DNA from: Ruania alkalisoli
GTDB taxonomy: Bacteria > Actinomycetota > Actinomycetes > Actinomycetales > Beutenbergiaceae
Assembly (NCBI RefSeq): GCF_014960965.1
Contig: NZ_CP063169.1
Span: forward strand, 529,581-593,580
Direction of reading: 5' to 3'
DNA: 64,000 bases
Each line of letters starts with the position of its first letter. The stretch's first letter is position 1. The position numbers and the translations under genes are program-made. Shown here one piece after another: positions 45,038 to 54,104 of the stretch. Below the pieces are notes generated by a model that ran no database searches, was not told the DNA's origin, and worked only from the letters and a program-made list of their open reading frames with translations.

Positions 45038-45511
45038 TCACATTCCTGAAATGCCGGGATTCGCAGCCAGGATCTGATCCAGGCGGAACATCCGCTCCTC
45101 GCCCTTGGAGTGACAGAAGCCCAGCAGGTGTGATCCAGTGACCGTCATCTCGGAGACCAACCGCACACTGGTGCGCCCGGAGGCGTTGCAGTAGCGGATC
45201 TGCACCGGCCGCCCAGCACGAACGGCGTCGGCCAGTTCGTGTGATTCGGCGGAGGACCGGTGACGTGCCTGGGCGGCCACTGCCTCCTCCAGCTCGTCCG
45301 TGCCGTGGTCGGCGGAGCTCTCGACTACTTGCGGTAGCTCTTTGGGCGGCGACATATCGCGCAGTGCGGCGAGAGGGTTGTCGCCCGGGAGCACCTCGAC
45401 CGGCACTCCATGGCAGAGGTCGGGTGTGCGGGTGGGCACGGGTGGCGTGCTGAGGGCGGTGGGGACCGTTGGCGTCGTGCTGTCAGTGGTGCGCTGTGAG
45501 TGGTCTTGCAT
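45038..45511 (-). CDS. Small WYL-domain-like protein
   Basis: In this 157-residue protein, residues about 95-155 (LADAVRAGRPVQIRYCNASG to MFRLDQILA) resemble the WYL-type C-terminal domain found in helicase-associated and regulatory proteins. The first 60 residues are low in complexity (Thr/Pro/Ser). No DNA-binding or helicase part is visible, so this could be a remnant or a small stand-alone ligand-binding protein. It is divergent from the HNH endonuclease gene with 30 bases between. Confidence 0.55.
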   Translation of the reverse strand: MQDHSQRTTDSTTPTVPTALSTPPVPTRTPDLCHGVPVEVLPGDNPLAALRDMSPPKELPQVVESSADHGTDELEEAVAAQARHRSSAESHELADAVRAGRPVQIRYCNASGRTSVRLVSEMTVTGSHLLGFCHSKGEERMFRLDQILAANPGISGM

Positions 45512-45541
45512 GGTGTGGGCACATCACCTAGTGTGGAACAC

Positions 45542-47245
45542 ATGTTCGACGCATGGTGGGAGGAAGTTCCCGGGTCGCAGGAGACCCGGGAACGCCTGCT
45601 GCGCGAGCTGGGACGGTCCGAGGCCGAGCTCTCGGGTATCGAGGCGGGCATGCTGGCGACCCTGGTTGCTCACGAGACCCCGTGGCAGGACCGGTTACAT
45701 GCCCAGGCTGGTAGCGCGGGGTTGCTGGCCGATCTGGAGGGCCTGGACCTGGAACAGCTGGACGAAGCAGGCCTGGTGGAGGTCGCCGCTGCCGCGCAAC
45801 GGGTGGCATCCCGTGCCCAGCAGATCCAGCTGCGGGCTGCAGCGACACTCACCAGCCGTGAGCCGATGAATCCACAGGTGCTGGCCGAGCACACCACGGG
45901 CCCGGCTGGGGTGGCCGGTGACTGCCTGGCACTGCGGTTGCGGTGCAGCAAGCGTCAGGGGCATGACCTGGTCCGGCGTGGGCACCAGTTGTCGACCTAC
46001 CTGACCCGGACCGAGGAGGCGCTCGCGGCCGGGGTGATCGATCAGGCCCGGGCAGTCGTGATCGCCGACGGGGTGGAGCACGTGCCCTGGCAGGTCGCTA
46101 TCGCGGTCGAGGGCGAGGTGATCGAGCGTGCCCCGGGCCGCACCCCGGCGCAGCTACGTGCCGACGTCGCAGCCGCGTTGATCGCGGTCGACCCGGATGA
46201 GGCTCACGCGCGTGCCCAGCGGCGCCGCCACGAGCGGCGCGTCACTCGCCCCCGTGCCCACCCCGACGGCGTCGCCTCGCTGCGGGTGGAAGGCCCCGTT
46301 GGGGACGTGCTCGCCCTCGACCTTGCCCTGGACGGCGCCGCCCGAGCTGCGAAGGCCAGCGGGGATACCCGCACCCTGGACCAACTACGCTTCGACGCCC
46401 TGACCGGCCTCGGCCACCACGCCCTCGCCACCGGCACCCTCCAGACCGGTGCCCTCGATACACCCACCGCACCCACACCACCCACCGAGCAGAGCGGGCA
46501 GAACGAGCAGAGCGGGCGGAGCGGGTCGAATGCAGGGTGGCCGGTCGCGACCCGTAACGGGCACCGGCCCAGTGTTCACGTCACGATGAGCCTGGAACAG
46601 CTCCTGCCCGAACCTCTCGAGGGTGCTACCGGCCACCAGGGCGGTAGCAGCGCCAGCCACCGGCCCGAGCACACCACCGGACGCCCACCCGAGGACGCCA
46701 CCGGACGCACGCTCGAGGGTGCCACCGATCCCGGGGCGCCGATCCCGATCGGTCAGGTACCCGTGATCGAGGGGTACGGTCCGATCGACCCGGCTACCGC
46801 CCGCGCCCTGGCGGCCGGTGGGATCTGGCGACGCCTGGTCACCGACCCCTTGACCGGTTCCCCGGTCGATATCGGCACCACCCGCTACACACCACCCGCG
46901 GCCATGGCTGACCGGATCCGCGCCCGTGACCGTACCTGCGTGCGCCCCGGCTGCACCCACCCTGCCAGCGAGGCCCAACTCGACCACACCACCGCTTACA
47001 ACGACGGCGGCCACACCAGCGACGCCAACCTCGGCGCGTTGTGCACCCGTGACCACCTGATCAAAACCCACGGCGACTTCACCCTCACCCAACCCGAACC
47101 CGGCATCTTCGAATGGACCACCCCCACCGGCCACCGCTACCGACGAGAACGCGACGGCACCACCACCGACCTCACACCCGGCGGGCCACGCACCCCAGGA
47201 CCCACACCAGCCCAACCCGGGGATGACGAGGACCCACCCTTCTAA
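45542..47245 (+). CDS. DUF222 / HNH endonuclease domain protein
   Basis: This 567-residue protein is of the 13E12-type family abundant in actinobacteria. DUF222 covers residues about 20-300, then a Pro/Gly/Thr-rich variable linker (330-430), then an HNH nuclease near residue 470 (RDRTCVRPGCTHPASEAQLDHTTAYNDGG), followed by LCTRDHLIKTHGDF. The Cys and His residues should bind zinc. Function is unknown; copies are often multicopy and mobile-like. The ATG at 45542 has no clear ribosome site. Confidence 0.9.
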   Translation: MFDAWWEEVPGSQETRERLLRELGRSEAELSGIEAGMLATLVAHETPWQDRLHAQAGSAGLLADLEGLDLEQLDEAGLVEVAAAAQRVASRAQQIQLRAAATLTSREPMNPQVLAEHTTGPAGVAGDCLALRLRCSKRQGHDLVRRGHQLSTYLTRTEEALAAGVIDQARAVVIADGVEHVPWQVAIAVEGEVIERAPGRTPAQLRADVAAALIAVDPDEAHARAQRRRHERRVTRPRAHPDGVASLRVEGPVGDVLALDLALDGAARAAKASGDTRTLDQLRFDALTGLGHHALATGTLQTGALDTPTAPTPPTEQSGQNEQSGRSGSNAGWPVATRNGHRPSVHVTMSLEQLLPEPLEGATGHQGGSSASHRPEHTTGRPPEDATGRTLEGATDPGAPIPIGQVPVIEGYGPIDPATARALAAGGIWRRLVTDPLTGSPVDIGTTRYTPPAAMADRIRARDRTCVRPGCTHPASEAQLDHTTAYNDGGHTSDANLGALCTRDHLIKTHGDFTLTQPEPGIFEWTTPTGHRYRRERDGTTTDLTPGGPRTPGPTPAQPGDDEDPPF

Positions 47246-47282
47246 GCGGAACCTCGCACTAGCACGCCGCACCACGAGCACG

Positions 47283-47322
47283 CCGCACCGCACCGCACCG
47301 CACCGTGCCGTGCCGTGCCGTG
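47283..47322. repeat. Pentanucleotide tandem repeat
   Basis: Four CCGCA units are followed directly by four CCGTG units. The array lies 37 bases after the HNH gene stop. Slippage-prone; no reading frame crosses it convincingly. Confidence 0.85.
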
Positions 47323-47493
47323 CCGCCGGCCGCCCACCGTCGACCGTCGACCGCCAGGAGTGCCCTGGCCGTCGCGATTCCTTCTCGTCCCCACCCGGGT
47401 TCGGTCACCGGCCCGTCGCGCGCCTGGAGCCCTCCCCGCGCGCACCGGACCCCACCGCACTATCGTCACCACCACAGGCGTGAGGAGGTCGCG

Positions 47494-47634
47494 ATGTCCA
47501 CACCAGCCGATCCGGCCGAGTACGACGAGGTGCAGCTGCTGGAGGAAGACGAGAACATCCCACCGCGGCCCGAGGAGGAGGCGGCCGACCTCTTGCGATC
47601 CGAGCCCGCGGATCGGACGCCGGACCAGCACTGA
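47494..47634 (+). CDS. Small acidic hypothetical protein
   Basis: This 46-residue protein starts MSTPADPAEYDEVQLLEEDE and is rich in Glu, Asp and Pro. I do not recognise it. The strong ribosome site GAGGAGG 6 bases before the ATG supports translation. No membrane or Cys motifs. Confidence 0.5.
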   Translation: MSTPADPAEYDEVQLLEEDENIPPRPEEEAADLLRSEPADRTPDQH

Positions 47635-47647
47635 CCAACCTCACGAC

Positions 47648-47688
47648 TGCAGATCCGCACGCTCAGTGTTCAGTTGTGTGCAGATCCG
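47648..47688. promoter_or_regulatory. Paired direct repeats TGCAGATCCG in the lyase promoter
   Basis: TGCAGATCCG occurs at 47648-47657 and 47679-47688, 31 bases apart, or about three helix turns, upstream of the secreted lyase gene. Such spacing suits two dimers bound on the same DNA face. The hybrid regulator encoded after the lyase is a candidate binder. Confidence 0.4.
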
Positions 47689-47753
47689 TGCACTCCGGTC
47701 GAACGGGTGCCAGAGTCGGGTCGCCGACCTTCCTCTGCAAGGAGATCCCACCG

Positions 47754-50700
47754 ATGTCGATATCCCTGCGCCCCCGACTCCGAACCGCGGCCGCGACCGT
47801 CCTCACTGCGGCGCTGCTGGCGGCGATCACTTCACTGGCACCGACGGCGGCCCAGGCTGCCGAACTCCCAGCCCTCACCAACCCCACCTTCGCCGACGTC
47901 AGTCCGAACGGAGTCCCGGCCGGCTGGGGAACCTGGGCACCTGCAGGCGCCGCCACGGTCACCGTGGACCAGAGCGCCGGCCCCGAGGGTGGCCCTGCGG
48001 TCGCGATCGCCTCGGACTCCGGCCCCGACGCCCGCCTCGCTCTCACCCAGCGCATCGACGTCGACTCCTCGACCGCCCGTGAACTCACCTTGACCGGCTG
48101 GGTCCGCGGCGATGGCCTGACCGGCGGCTTCAGCATGTTGCGGATCCAGGCCTATGACGCGGCCGGGAACGTGGTCGTGCCCGTCAACTCCGGGCCGTAC
48201 CTCACCGGCACCTTCGACTGGCGCACCTACTTCACCGACATCGTGCTGCCCGAGAACGCGGCTCGGATCTCGGTCGAACCGATCCTCGACCGGGCCGGCG
48301 GCACCATCTGGTTCGCCGACCTCTCGATCACCGAGACCGTCGACGACGGCGCCACCCTCACCGCCTCCCCGAACGAACGCGGTCCGGTCGAGCTGTCGTG
48401 GGCCTTCGAGGACGTCCAGGCCGACCGCTACGCGGTTCACCGCACCGAGGGGACCACGCCGCCGACGGCGTCCCCCGAGACCCGCCTCAAGGTCGCCCTG
48501 GCGCCGACCACCGCCGACGCCACCGCCGAGCCCGGCACCACCTACACCTACCTCGTGCTCGCCCTCGACGCCGAGGGCGAGGTGCTCGCGACCAGCCCGT
48601 CCGCCACCACCACGACCGCCGGCACCTTCGCCGACCGGACCGTGCTGAGCCTGGTCACAGCCCTGGTCACCGACGACGGCACCCACATCAGCTGGGCGGT
48701 CGCTGATGGCGAACCCACCTCCGACCTGACCGTTCAGGTCGGGAGCGCGGGGCCGACCTCGGTCGAAGGTTACGAGGGCAGCGTTCAGGCGGCTGCCGCG
48801 AGCCCAGGCACGGAGGTCGTGTTGCGCTCGGGCGGTACCGAGCTCGCACGCGCCGAGGTCGGTGCCTCCCAGCATCCCCGCTCACTCGTCGACGCCGATG
48901 TCGCCGCCCGAATCCAGGCGGATCTCGCCGCCGGCGAGCCGACGATCACCGGTGCCTGGAATGCCCTCACCGCCCGCCTCGACGGGACCGGATCCGCCTA
49001 CCCCGGCTCGGCCACCGAGCTCTACCGTGCCCGCGATGCCGCCTTCGCCTACGCCGTCACCGGCGAGCAGTCCTACGCCCAGGACGCCTACGACGCCATC
49101 ATGGCCGGTGCCGACTGGATCACTGCGCGCGAGACGAACATGGGCCTCGAACTTGGGCGCGGGGCGCTGAATCTGGCACCCGCCTACGATCTGGCCCACG
49201 CGGGCTGGACCGAGGCCCAGAGCGCCGACGTACGCGACCTCATGACCCGCACCACCGACCTGCTCTCGACCTATCACCACGACACCCTCGACGGCGCCGA
49301 CCGGGCCTCCAACTGGGTGGCCGTGACCCACGGCACCGAGCTCGCGCTGCTGCTCGCCGCCCGCGGCGACGGCGACTTCGGCACCCATGACGAGCGGATC
49401 ACGTACCTGATCAACCAGGTGGCACGCCACCTGCAGGACGGCTACACCGAGACCGGATGGACCCAGGAGGGGTGGGACTACTTCCACTACGCCCAGCTCT
49501 ACCTGTTCCCCTCCCTTTTCATGGCTCAGGATGCCGGAGTACGCGCCCTCGATCCGGTGCTGGCCGACGTCGACTTCTGGAACCTCGCCCTGCACGTGGT
49601 CTCCTCCAGGGCTGACGGCGATGTCTCCCAGTTCGGCGTCTCGGGGCCCGCGAACCAGGTCAGCGGCACCTTTCCGCTGCTGTTCTCGACCGCGCCCGAC
49701 GGCGTCCTGCCGGGCCTGAAGCACCTGTACGACCACGTTCAGGGCGTCGCCACCGCCGAACCCCGCTTCGACGACGTGCACAGCATGTTCGCCGTCCTCT
49801 ACTACCCGTCCGAGGTGAGCAGCGACCCGGCCGACATGAGCGGCGAGGCCGTGCAGCAGGCCCAGCAGGCGCTGCTCGACGACGAGGCGGGCTTCTACGC
49901 CTTCCGCTCCGACGTGGCCGGCACAGACGACACCCTTATCTCCACGTCCAACCGCAACACCCAGCACAAGGGCTGGGCCGCGGCGGAGACCTTCGCCCTC
50001 TCCTGGATGGGGCACGACACCACCTGGGCGCAGCAAGGCAGCAAATCTCATGACCCGCTGCTGTGGAGCAAACCGCTCGTCGACGGCGAGCTGGAGCCCT
50101 TCGAGAACCAGTACAACACCGTGCGCGGGGAGGGCGTGAGCCTGGCCTCCCGGGCATTCGAGGGGCAGGGTGGCGGGTACGTCCAGCTCGACGGCTCAGC
50201 CAATTTCGAGGTCACCACCGCTGAGCGCGAGCAGGTCGTCGACCTCGCACCGGGCGGAGACGCCGACGCGATCGTGGCCATCCACGACACCTTTGCCGAC
50301 ACCACCTCCCACAGTTGGGACTGGCAGCTACGCCCGGACGAGACCGTCACCATCGCCGCCTTCCCCGACGGCGCAGCCCACGAACCGCTCTTCACCTTCA
50401 CCGGCACCGACGGAGCCACGCTGTCCGGATTCGTGCCCGATCGGGAGGACTTGACGGTCCAGGTCATCGACCAGACCCTGCGGCTGACCCGCACCGGCGC
50501 CACTGCGGAGTTCGGGATCGTGCTCGCCACCTCTGCCAGCGGAGCGTTGGAGGCAGAACTCCTCGACGGAGTCCTGCTACTCGACGGCCGCGTCATCGAC
50601 CTGGCCGCCCTCGCCTCAGTCGAGGACGGTTTCCCCACGGAAACTGACGATGCGACGCAACCCCCCGCCGTCGGCGTCCTCAGCTCGGACAACGGCTGGG

Positions 50701-51233
50701 ACACCGGTCTGCGCGACGGTGACTACACCATCACCATGAACATGTGGTGGGGCAGCAACGCGAGCCGGGTGCACCTGTATGAGGACGGCACGCTGATCGC
50801 CTCCGAGCGCCTCGACGCGGCGAGCCCGGCGGCTCAGGAGGTGGAGTTCGACCTCACCGGCCGCACCGACGGCGACTACGTCTACACCGCCACGCTCGTC
50901 AACAGTGCAGGATCCACCACGACGGCGCCCCTCACCGTTGCCGTGACCGATGCCTCTCCCGGGGTCCCCGTGCTCAGTCACGACAACTGGGACGGCGACG
51001 GTTCGTTCACACTCACCGCCGACCTGTGGTGGGGGACCAACGCCGACCGCTACCGGCTCTACCAGGGCGAGGAGCTCATCGCGAACGGCGAGCTCGAGAC
51101 CGCAACCCCCGGCCACCAGCGGATGGCGCACGAGGTCGCCTCCCTTGAACCGGGCAGCCACGTCTACCGGGTGGAGTGGATCAACGATGCGGGGTCCACC
51201 TCGTCGCGGGAGCTGACCGTGCGCGTGCGCTGA
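47754..51233 (+). CDS. Secreted heparinase-like polysaccharide lyase with Ig-like modules
   Basis: This 1159-residue protein has a signal peptide ending near residue 36 (AAQAAE). A carbohydrate-binding-like beta domain (residues 38-195) and Fn3-like domains (to about 385) follow. The alpha/alpha toroid (about 400-700) has SNWVAVTHG (Asn520, His526) and TQEGWDYFHY (Glu572, Tyr576), in the pattern of heparinase II/III-type lyases. A beta-sandwich (about 720-950) and two C-terminal repeats (SSDNGWDTG and SHDNWDGDG starts) like Ig modules of chitinases come last. AAGGAG precedes the ATG at 47754. Probably degrades an acidic polysaccharide outside the cell; the polymer is unknown. Confidence 0.75.
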   Translation: MSISLRPRLRTAAATVLTAALLAAITSLAPTAAQAAELPALTNPTFADVSPNGVPAGWGTWAPAGAATVTVDQSAGPEGGPAVAIASDSGPDARLALTQRIDVDSSTARELTLTGWVRGDGLTGGFSMLRIQAYDAAGNVVVPVNSGPYLTGTFDWRTYFTDIVLPENAARISVEPILDRAGGTIWFADLSITETVDDGATLTASPNERGPVELSWAFEDVQADRYAVHRTEGTTPPTASPETRLKVALAPTTADATAEPGTTYTYLVLALDAEGEVLATSPSATTTTAGTFADRTVLSLVTALVTDDGTHISWAVADGEPTSDLTVQVGSAGPTSVEGYEGSVQAAAASPGTEVVLRSGGTELARAEVGASQHPRSLVDADVAARIQADLAAGEPTITGAWNALTARLDGTGSAYPGSATELYRARDAAFAYAVTGEQSYAQDAYDAIMAGADWITARETNMGLELGRGALNLAPAYDLAHAGWTEAQSADVRDLMTRTTDLLSTYHHDTLDGADRASNWVAVTHGTELALLLAARGDGDFGTHDERITYLINQVARHLQDGYTETGWTQEGWDYFHYAQLYLFPSLFMAQDAGVRALDPVLADVDFWNLALHVVSSRADGDVSQFGVSGPANQVSGTFPLLFSTAPDGVLPGLKHLYDHVQGVATAEPRFDDVHSMFAVLYYPSEVSSDPADMSGEAVQQAQQALLDDEAGFYAFRSDVAGTDDTLISTSNRNTQHKGWAAAETFALSWMGHDTTWAQQGSKSHDPLLWSKPLVDGELEPFENQYNTVRGEGVSLASRAFEGQGGGYVQLDGSANFEVTTAEREQVVDLAPGGDADAIVAIHDTFADTTSHSWDWQLRPDETVTIAAFPDGAAHEPLFTFTGTDGATLSGFVPDREDLTVQVIDQTLRLTRTGATAEFGIVLATSASGALEAELLDGVLLLDGRVIDLAALASVEDGFPTETDDATQPPAVGVLSSDNGWDTGLRDGDYTITMNMWWGSNASRVHLYEDGTLIASERLDAASPAAQEVEFDLTGRTDGDYVYTATLVNSAGSTTTAPLTVAVTDASPGVPVLSHDNWDGDGSFTLTADLWWGTNADRYRLYQGEELIANGELETATPGHQRMAHEVASLEPGSHVYRVEWINDAGSTSSRELTVRVR

Positions 51234-51268
51234 CGGGCGGGCGCTGACGGCACTGACGGCGGGGCACA

Positions 51269-52342
51269 ATGGGCGCCATGCTCCCGACCGAGCGGCGCGC
51301 CCGGCTCCTGCGTGAGTTGCGGGTGCACGGCACCGTGCGCACCGAGGAGTTCGCGCTCAGGGTCGGCGCCTCCGGGATGACCCTCCGCCGCGATCTGGCC
51401 GAGCTCGAGCAACAGGGACTCCTCAGGCGGGTCCATGGTGGCGCGGTCTCATCGAGTGAACCCGCCACGTCACCCCGGTCCAGCGCACCCGTGGCCACGA
51501 TCGGGATGGTCATCCCCTCGGCCAGCTACTACTTCCCTGACGTGATCCGCGGTGCGCAGGCTGCGATCACTGCCGCCGGGAGCAGGATGATCCTCGCCGT
51601 CTCGGAGTACTCACCCACGCGTGAGCGCGAGCAGATCACCCGGCTGCTGGACCGTGGAGTGGACGGGCTGCTCGTCGCACCTGCCTCGCACGCCACCGAG
51701 GACCCGGAGACCTACCGACTGCTCGCAAACGCTCCGGCGGCGGTGGTGGTGCTCGAGCGGAGCCTGGAGGGCTCGCCATGGCAGGGAGAGCTCGACGTGG
51801 TCCGATGTGATCACGAGGTGGGCGGACAGCGGGCGGCGACGCACCTTCTCGAGTCGGGCTGCACCCGGCTGCTCGTCGCCACTCGGCGCGGCCCGACGGC
51901 GCCACTGGTTCGAGCGGGCGCGCGCCAGGTCGCGCAGGCGGCCGGCCTGAAGCTGGAGGTGCTCACCCTGCCGCCGGCCACCGCACCGGGGGCGGAGCTG
52001 CACCAGGCATTGGCGGCGATCGCCGACCGGGCACGCACGGGGGACGTTGACGGAGTGATCGTCGTCCCCGACGAGGTGGCGATCGGTCTGGTCGACCTGG
52101 CCGAAGATGCGGGTCTGGCGGTACCTGGCGATCTGGCCGTCGTCGCCTATGACGATGAGGTGGCTGCACTGTGCGCGACACCGCTGACCGCCGTAGCGCC
52201 CCCTCGCCGCGACGCCGGCACGTCCGGCGCCGAACTGTGCCTGCGACGGGTGATGGCCCGCCTCAGATCCGACGTCGCTCCGGCACGGTCGAACCTGGCG
52301 CTGTCTCCCGCGCTGAAGATCCGGGAGACGACGATCAGCTAG
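51269..52342 (+). CDS. Hybrid regulator: DeoR-type HTH with LacI-type ligand domain
   Basis: In this 357-residue protein, residues 1-60 form a DeoR winged helix (RLLRELRVHGTVRTEEFALR, then ASGMTLRRDLAELEQQGLLRRVHGG). From about 75 onward the protein is a LacI/periplasmic-binding effector domain (TIGMVIPSASYYFPDVIRGAQ, VDGVIVVPDEVAIGL, LAVVAYDDE). It lies 35 bases after the lyase gene on the same strand, so it likely controls that gene in response to a sugar released by it. Confidence 0.88.
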   Translation: MGAMLPTERRARLLRELRVHGTVRTEEFALRVGASGMTLRRDLAELEQQGLLRRVHGGAVSSSEPATSPRSSAPVATIGMVIPSASYYFPDVIRGAQAAITAAGSRMILAVSEYSPTREREQITRLLDRGVDGLLVAPASHATEDPETYRLLANAPAAVVVLERSLEGSPWQGELDVVRCDHEVGGQRAATHLLESGCTRLLVATRRGPTAPLVRAGARQVAQAAGLKLEVLTLPPATAPGAELHQALAAIADRARTGDVDGVIVVPDEVAIGLVDLAEDAGLAVPGDLAVVAYDDEVAALCATPLTAVAPPRRDAGTSGAELCLRRVMARLRSDVAPARSNLALSPALKIRETTIS

Positions 52343-52397
52343 TCGCATGTTCGACGCCGTAGTCACTGCCACCGCGCAGAGGGCCGCGACCCCTCGA

Positions 52398-53528
52398 TCA
52401 CCGCAACCGCGCCGCGCGCTTCAGCAGATGCACCCGCTCAGCCTCACTGCTGGCCGCATCCGCGGCCTCCACGTACAGCTCACTCGCCCGGTGGGCGTCG
52501 CCTGCGTGCTCGTGCAGCCAGGCGGCGACAGCGGCTCGGCGAGGGACGCCGTCGGGAACCTCCGCCAGGGCCCGCAGGCCCGCGGGTGGGCCGTCCACCT
52601 GCGCGACGGCCACGGCCCGGTTCATGACGATCGCCGGATTCCGCGGCACCAGGCGCGCCAACTCGTCGTACCAGGAGAGCACCTGCAGCCAGTCGGTCTC
52701 CTCTGCCCGGGTAGCGTCGTCGTGCAGTGCCGCGATGGCCGCCTGCACCTGATACTCACCGAGCCTGTCGCGGGTCAGCGCACCCTGCAGGATCTGCACA
52801 CCCTCGGCGATCATCGCCGTGTCCCAGCGGGTGCGGTCCTGCTCGTCCAGCGGCACCAGTTCGCCGGTCGAGGTCAACCGTGCGGCCCGGCGTGCATGAT
52901 GCAGCAGCATCAGTGCCAGCAGCCCGTCGATCTCCGGATGTCGGTCGGCATTGGCGAGCTGGCGTGTGAGGCGGATGGCCTCCTCGGCCACGTCCACCGG
53001 ACCGGTGAACCCGTGGTCGAACATCAGGTACAGCACCCGCAGTACCGCAGCGGCGTGGCCGACCCGGTCAAACCGGGCATCACGCAGGGTGCGTTTGGCC
53101 CGGCTGATCCGCTGCGCCATCGTCGCCTCCGGCACCAGGTACGCGCGGGCGATCTGCGCCGTCGTCAGCCCGGCCACCGCACGCAATGTCAACGCGACCG
53201 CCGACGCCGGGCTCAACTCCGGGTGGCAGCAACGCGTCAGCAGCAGGAGAGTGTCGTCCGCCTGCTCCGCAGGCCCGGTAGGAGGCTCGACGGCGACTCT
53301 CACCTCCCGCTGCCGGCGCGCCTGCTCCGAGCGCACCTGATCGAGGAACTTGCGCCAGGCCACCCGCACCAGCCACGCGGGCGGGTCCTCCGGCATCCGT
53401 TCGGGCCAGCGGCGCACTGCCTCGATCAACGCCTCCTGAACCGCGTCCTCCGCGGCTGTGAACTCGGCCCCGCGCCGCACCAGCACTGCCAGCGTGCGGG
53501 GGCCGAGTTCGCGCAGCAGACCCTCCAT
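52398..53528 (-). CDS. RNA polymerase sigma factor, ECF42-type
   Basis: This 376-residue ECF sigma factor has region 2 (AAEDAVQEALIEAVRRWPE), region 4 (AGLTTAQIARAYLVPEATMAQRISRAKRTLRD) and a long C-terminal helical extension with TPR-like repeats, typical of ECF42. Such factors lack an anti-sigma factor and are paired with YCII/DGPF proteins. Its ATG overlaps the stop of the YCII gene, confirming the pair. Confidence 0.93.
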   Translation of the reverse strand: MEGLLRELGPRTLAVLVRRGAEFTAAEDAVQEALIEAVRRWPERMPEDPPAWLVRVAWRKFLDQVRSEQARRQREVRVAVEPPTGPAEQADDTLLLLTRCCHPELSPASAVALTLRAVAGLTTAQIARAYLVPEATMAQRISRAKRTLRDARFDRVGHAAAVLRVLYLMFDHGFTGPVDVAEEAIRLTRQLANADRHPEIDGLLALMLLHHARRAARLTSTGELVPLDEQDRTRWDTAMIAEGVQILQGALTRDRLGEYQVQAAIAALHDDATRAEETDWLQVLSWYDELARLVPRNPAIVMNRAVAVAQVDGPPAGLRALAEVPDGVPRRAAVAAWLHEHAGDAHRASELYVEAADAASSEAERVHLLKRAARLR

Positions 53529-53938
53529 CAGGCGATGGCAGGCGGTTCAGACATGAACGGCCGCACCTCGATCCACTCCCCGATCGGACGTCCACCGGGT
53601 CCGGGGGCCGAGGAGAGGAACGCCGCCGCCTCGTGCGCTCGCTCGGTCGAGTCGACGTCGATGATCATCCAGCCGGCGATCAGATCCTTCGACTCCGCGA
53701 ACGGGCCGTCGGTGAGCGGCGGCCTGCCCTCGCCGTCGAAGCGCACGAAGGTCCCCTCCGGGGAGAGCGCCTGAGCATCGACGAACTCGCCACGCTCGCG
53801 CAGCGTGTCGGCTACGTGGTTCATGAAGGTGATGTGCGCGTCGATCTCCTCCGGGGTCCACTGGTCCATCGGCACAAAGTCCTCGCAGGCAGGTTCCGGT
53901 GCGCCGCGGTAGTGCTTCAGCAACAGGTACTTCGCCAT
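53528..53938 (-). CDS. YCII/DGPF-domain protein
   Basis: This 136-residue protein starts MAKYLLLKHYRGAPE and carries the DGPFAESKDLIAGWMIID motif that names the DGPF family. It has the ferredoxin-like YciI fold. GAGAGAG precedes the ATG at 53938. Co-encoded with the ECF42 sigma factor and thought to affect its function in an unknown way. Confidence 0.92.
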   Translation of the reverse strand: MAKYLLLKHYRGAPEPACEDFVPMDQWTPEEIDAHITFMNHVADTLRERGEFVDAQALSPEGTFVRFDGEGRPPLTDGPFAESKDLIAGWMIIDVDSTERAHEAAAFLSSAPGPGGRPIGEWIEVRPFMSEPPAIA

Positions 53939-54104
53939 GACTCTCTCCTCTGTCGTCCTTGCCGGCCGGTCCACCGACACCCAGGAGACGGAGCCGGGCC
54001 ACCGTTCTCGACATCGTCGCTCGATGACCTCTCCGTCGGCGCCCGCTCGTCTCCGGATACGACTCCGACGTGGGTAGCCAGCGTTGAGCGCGTAGGTTGC
54101 GGGG

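Noticed and set aside
46385-47293. Minus-strand frame of 302 codons opposite the HNH gene
   Set aside because: Low-complexity Gly/Val translation with no motifs; the plus-strand HNH motif is certain.
47251-47330. Possible CRISPR-like array near the short GC repeats
   Set aside because: The units are 5 bases without spacers, so this is a simple tandem repeat.
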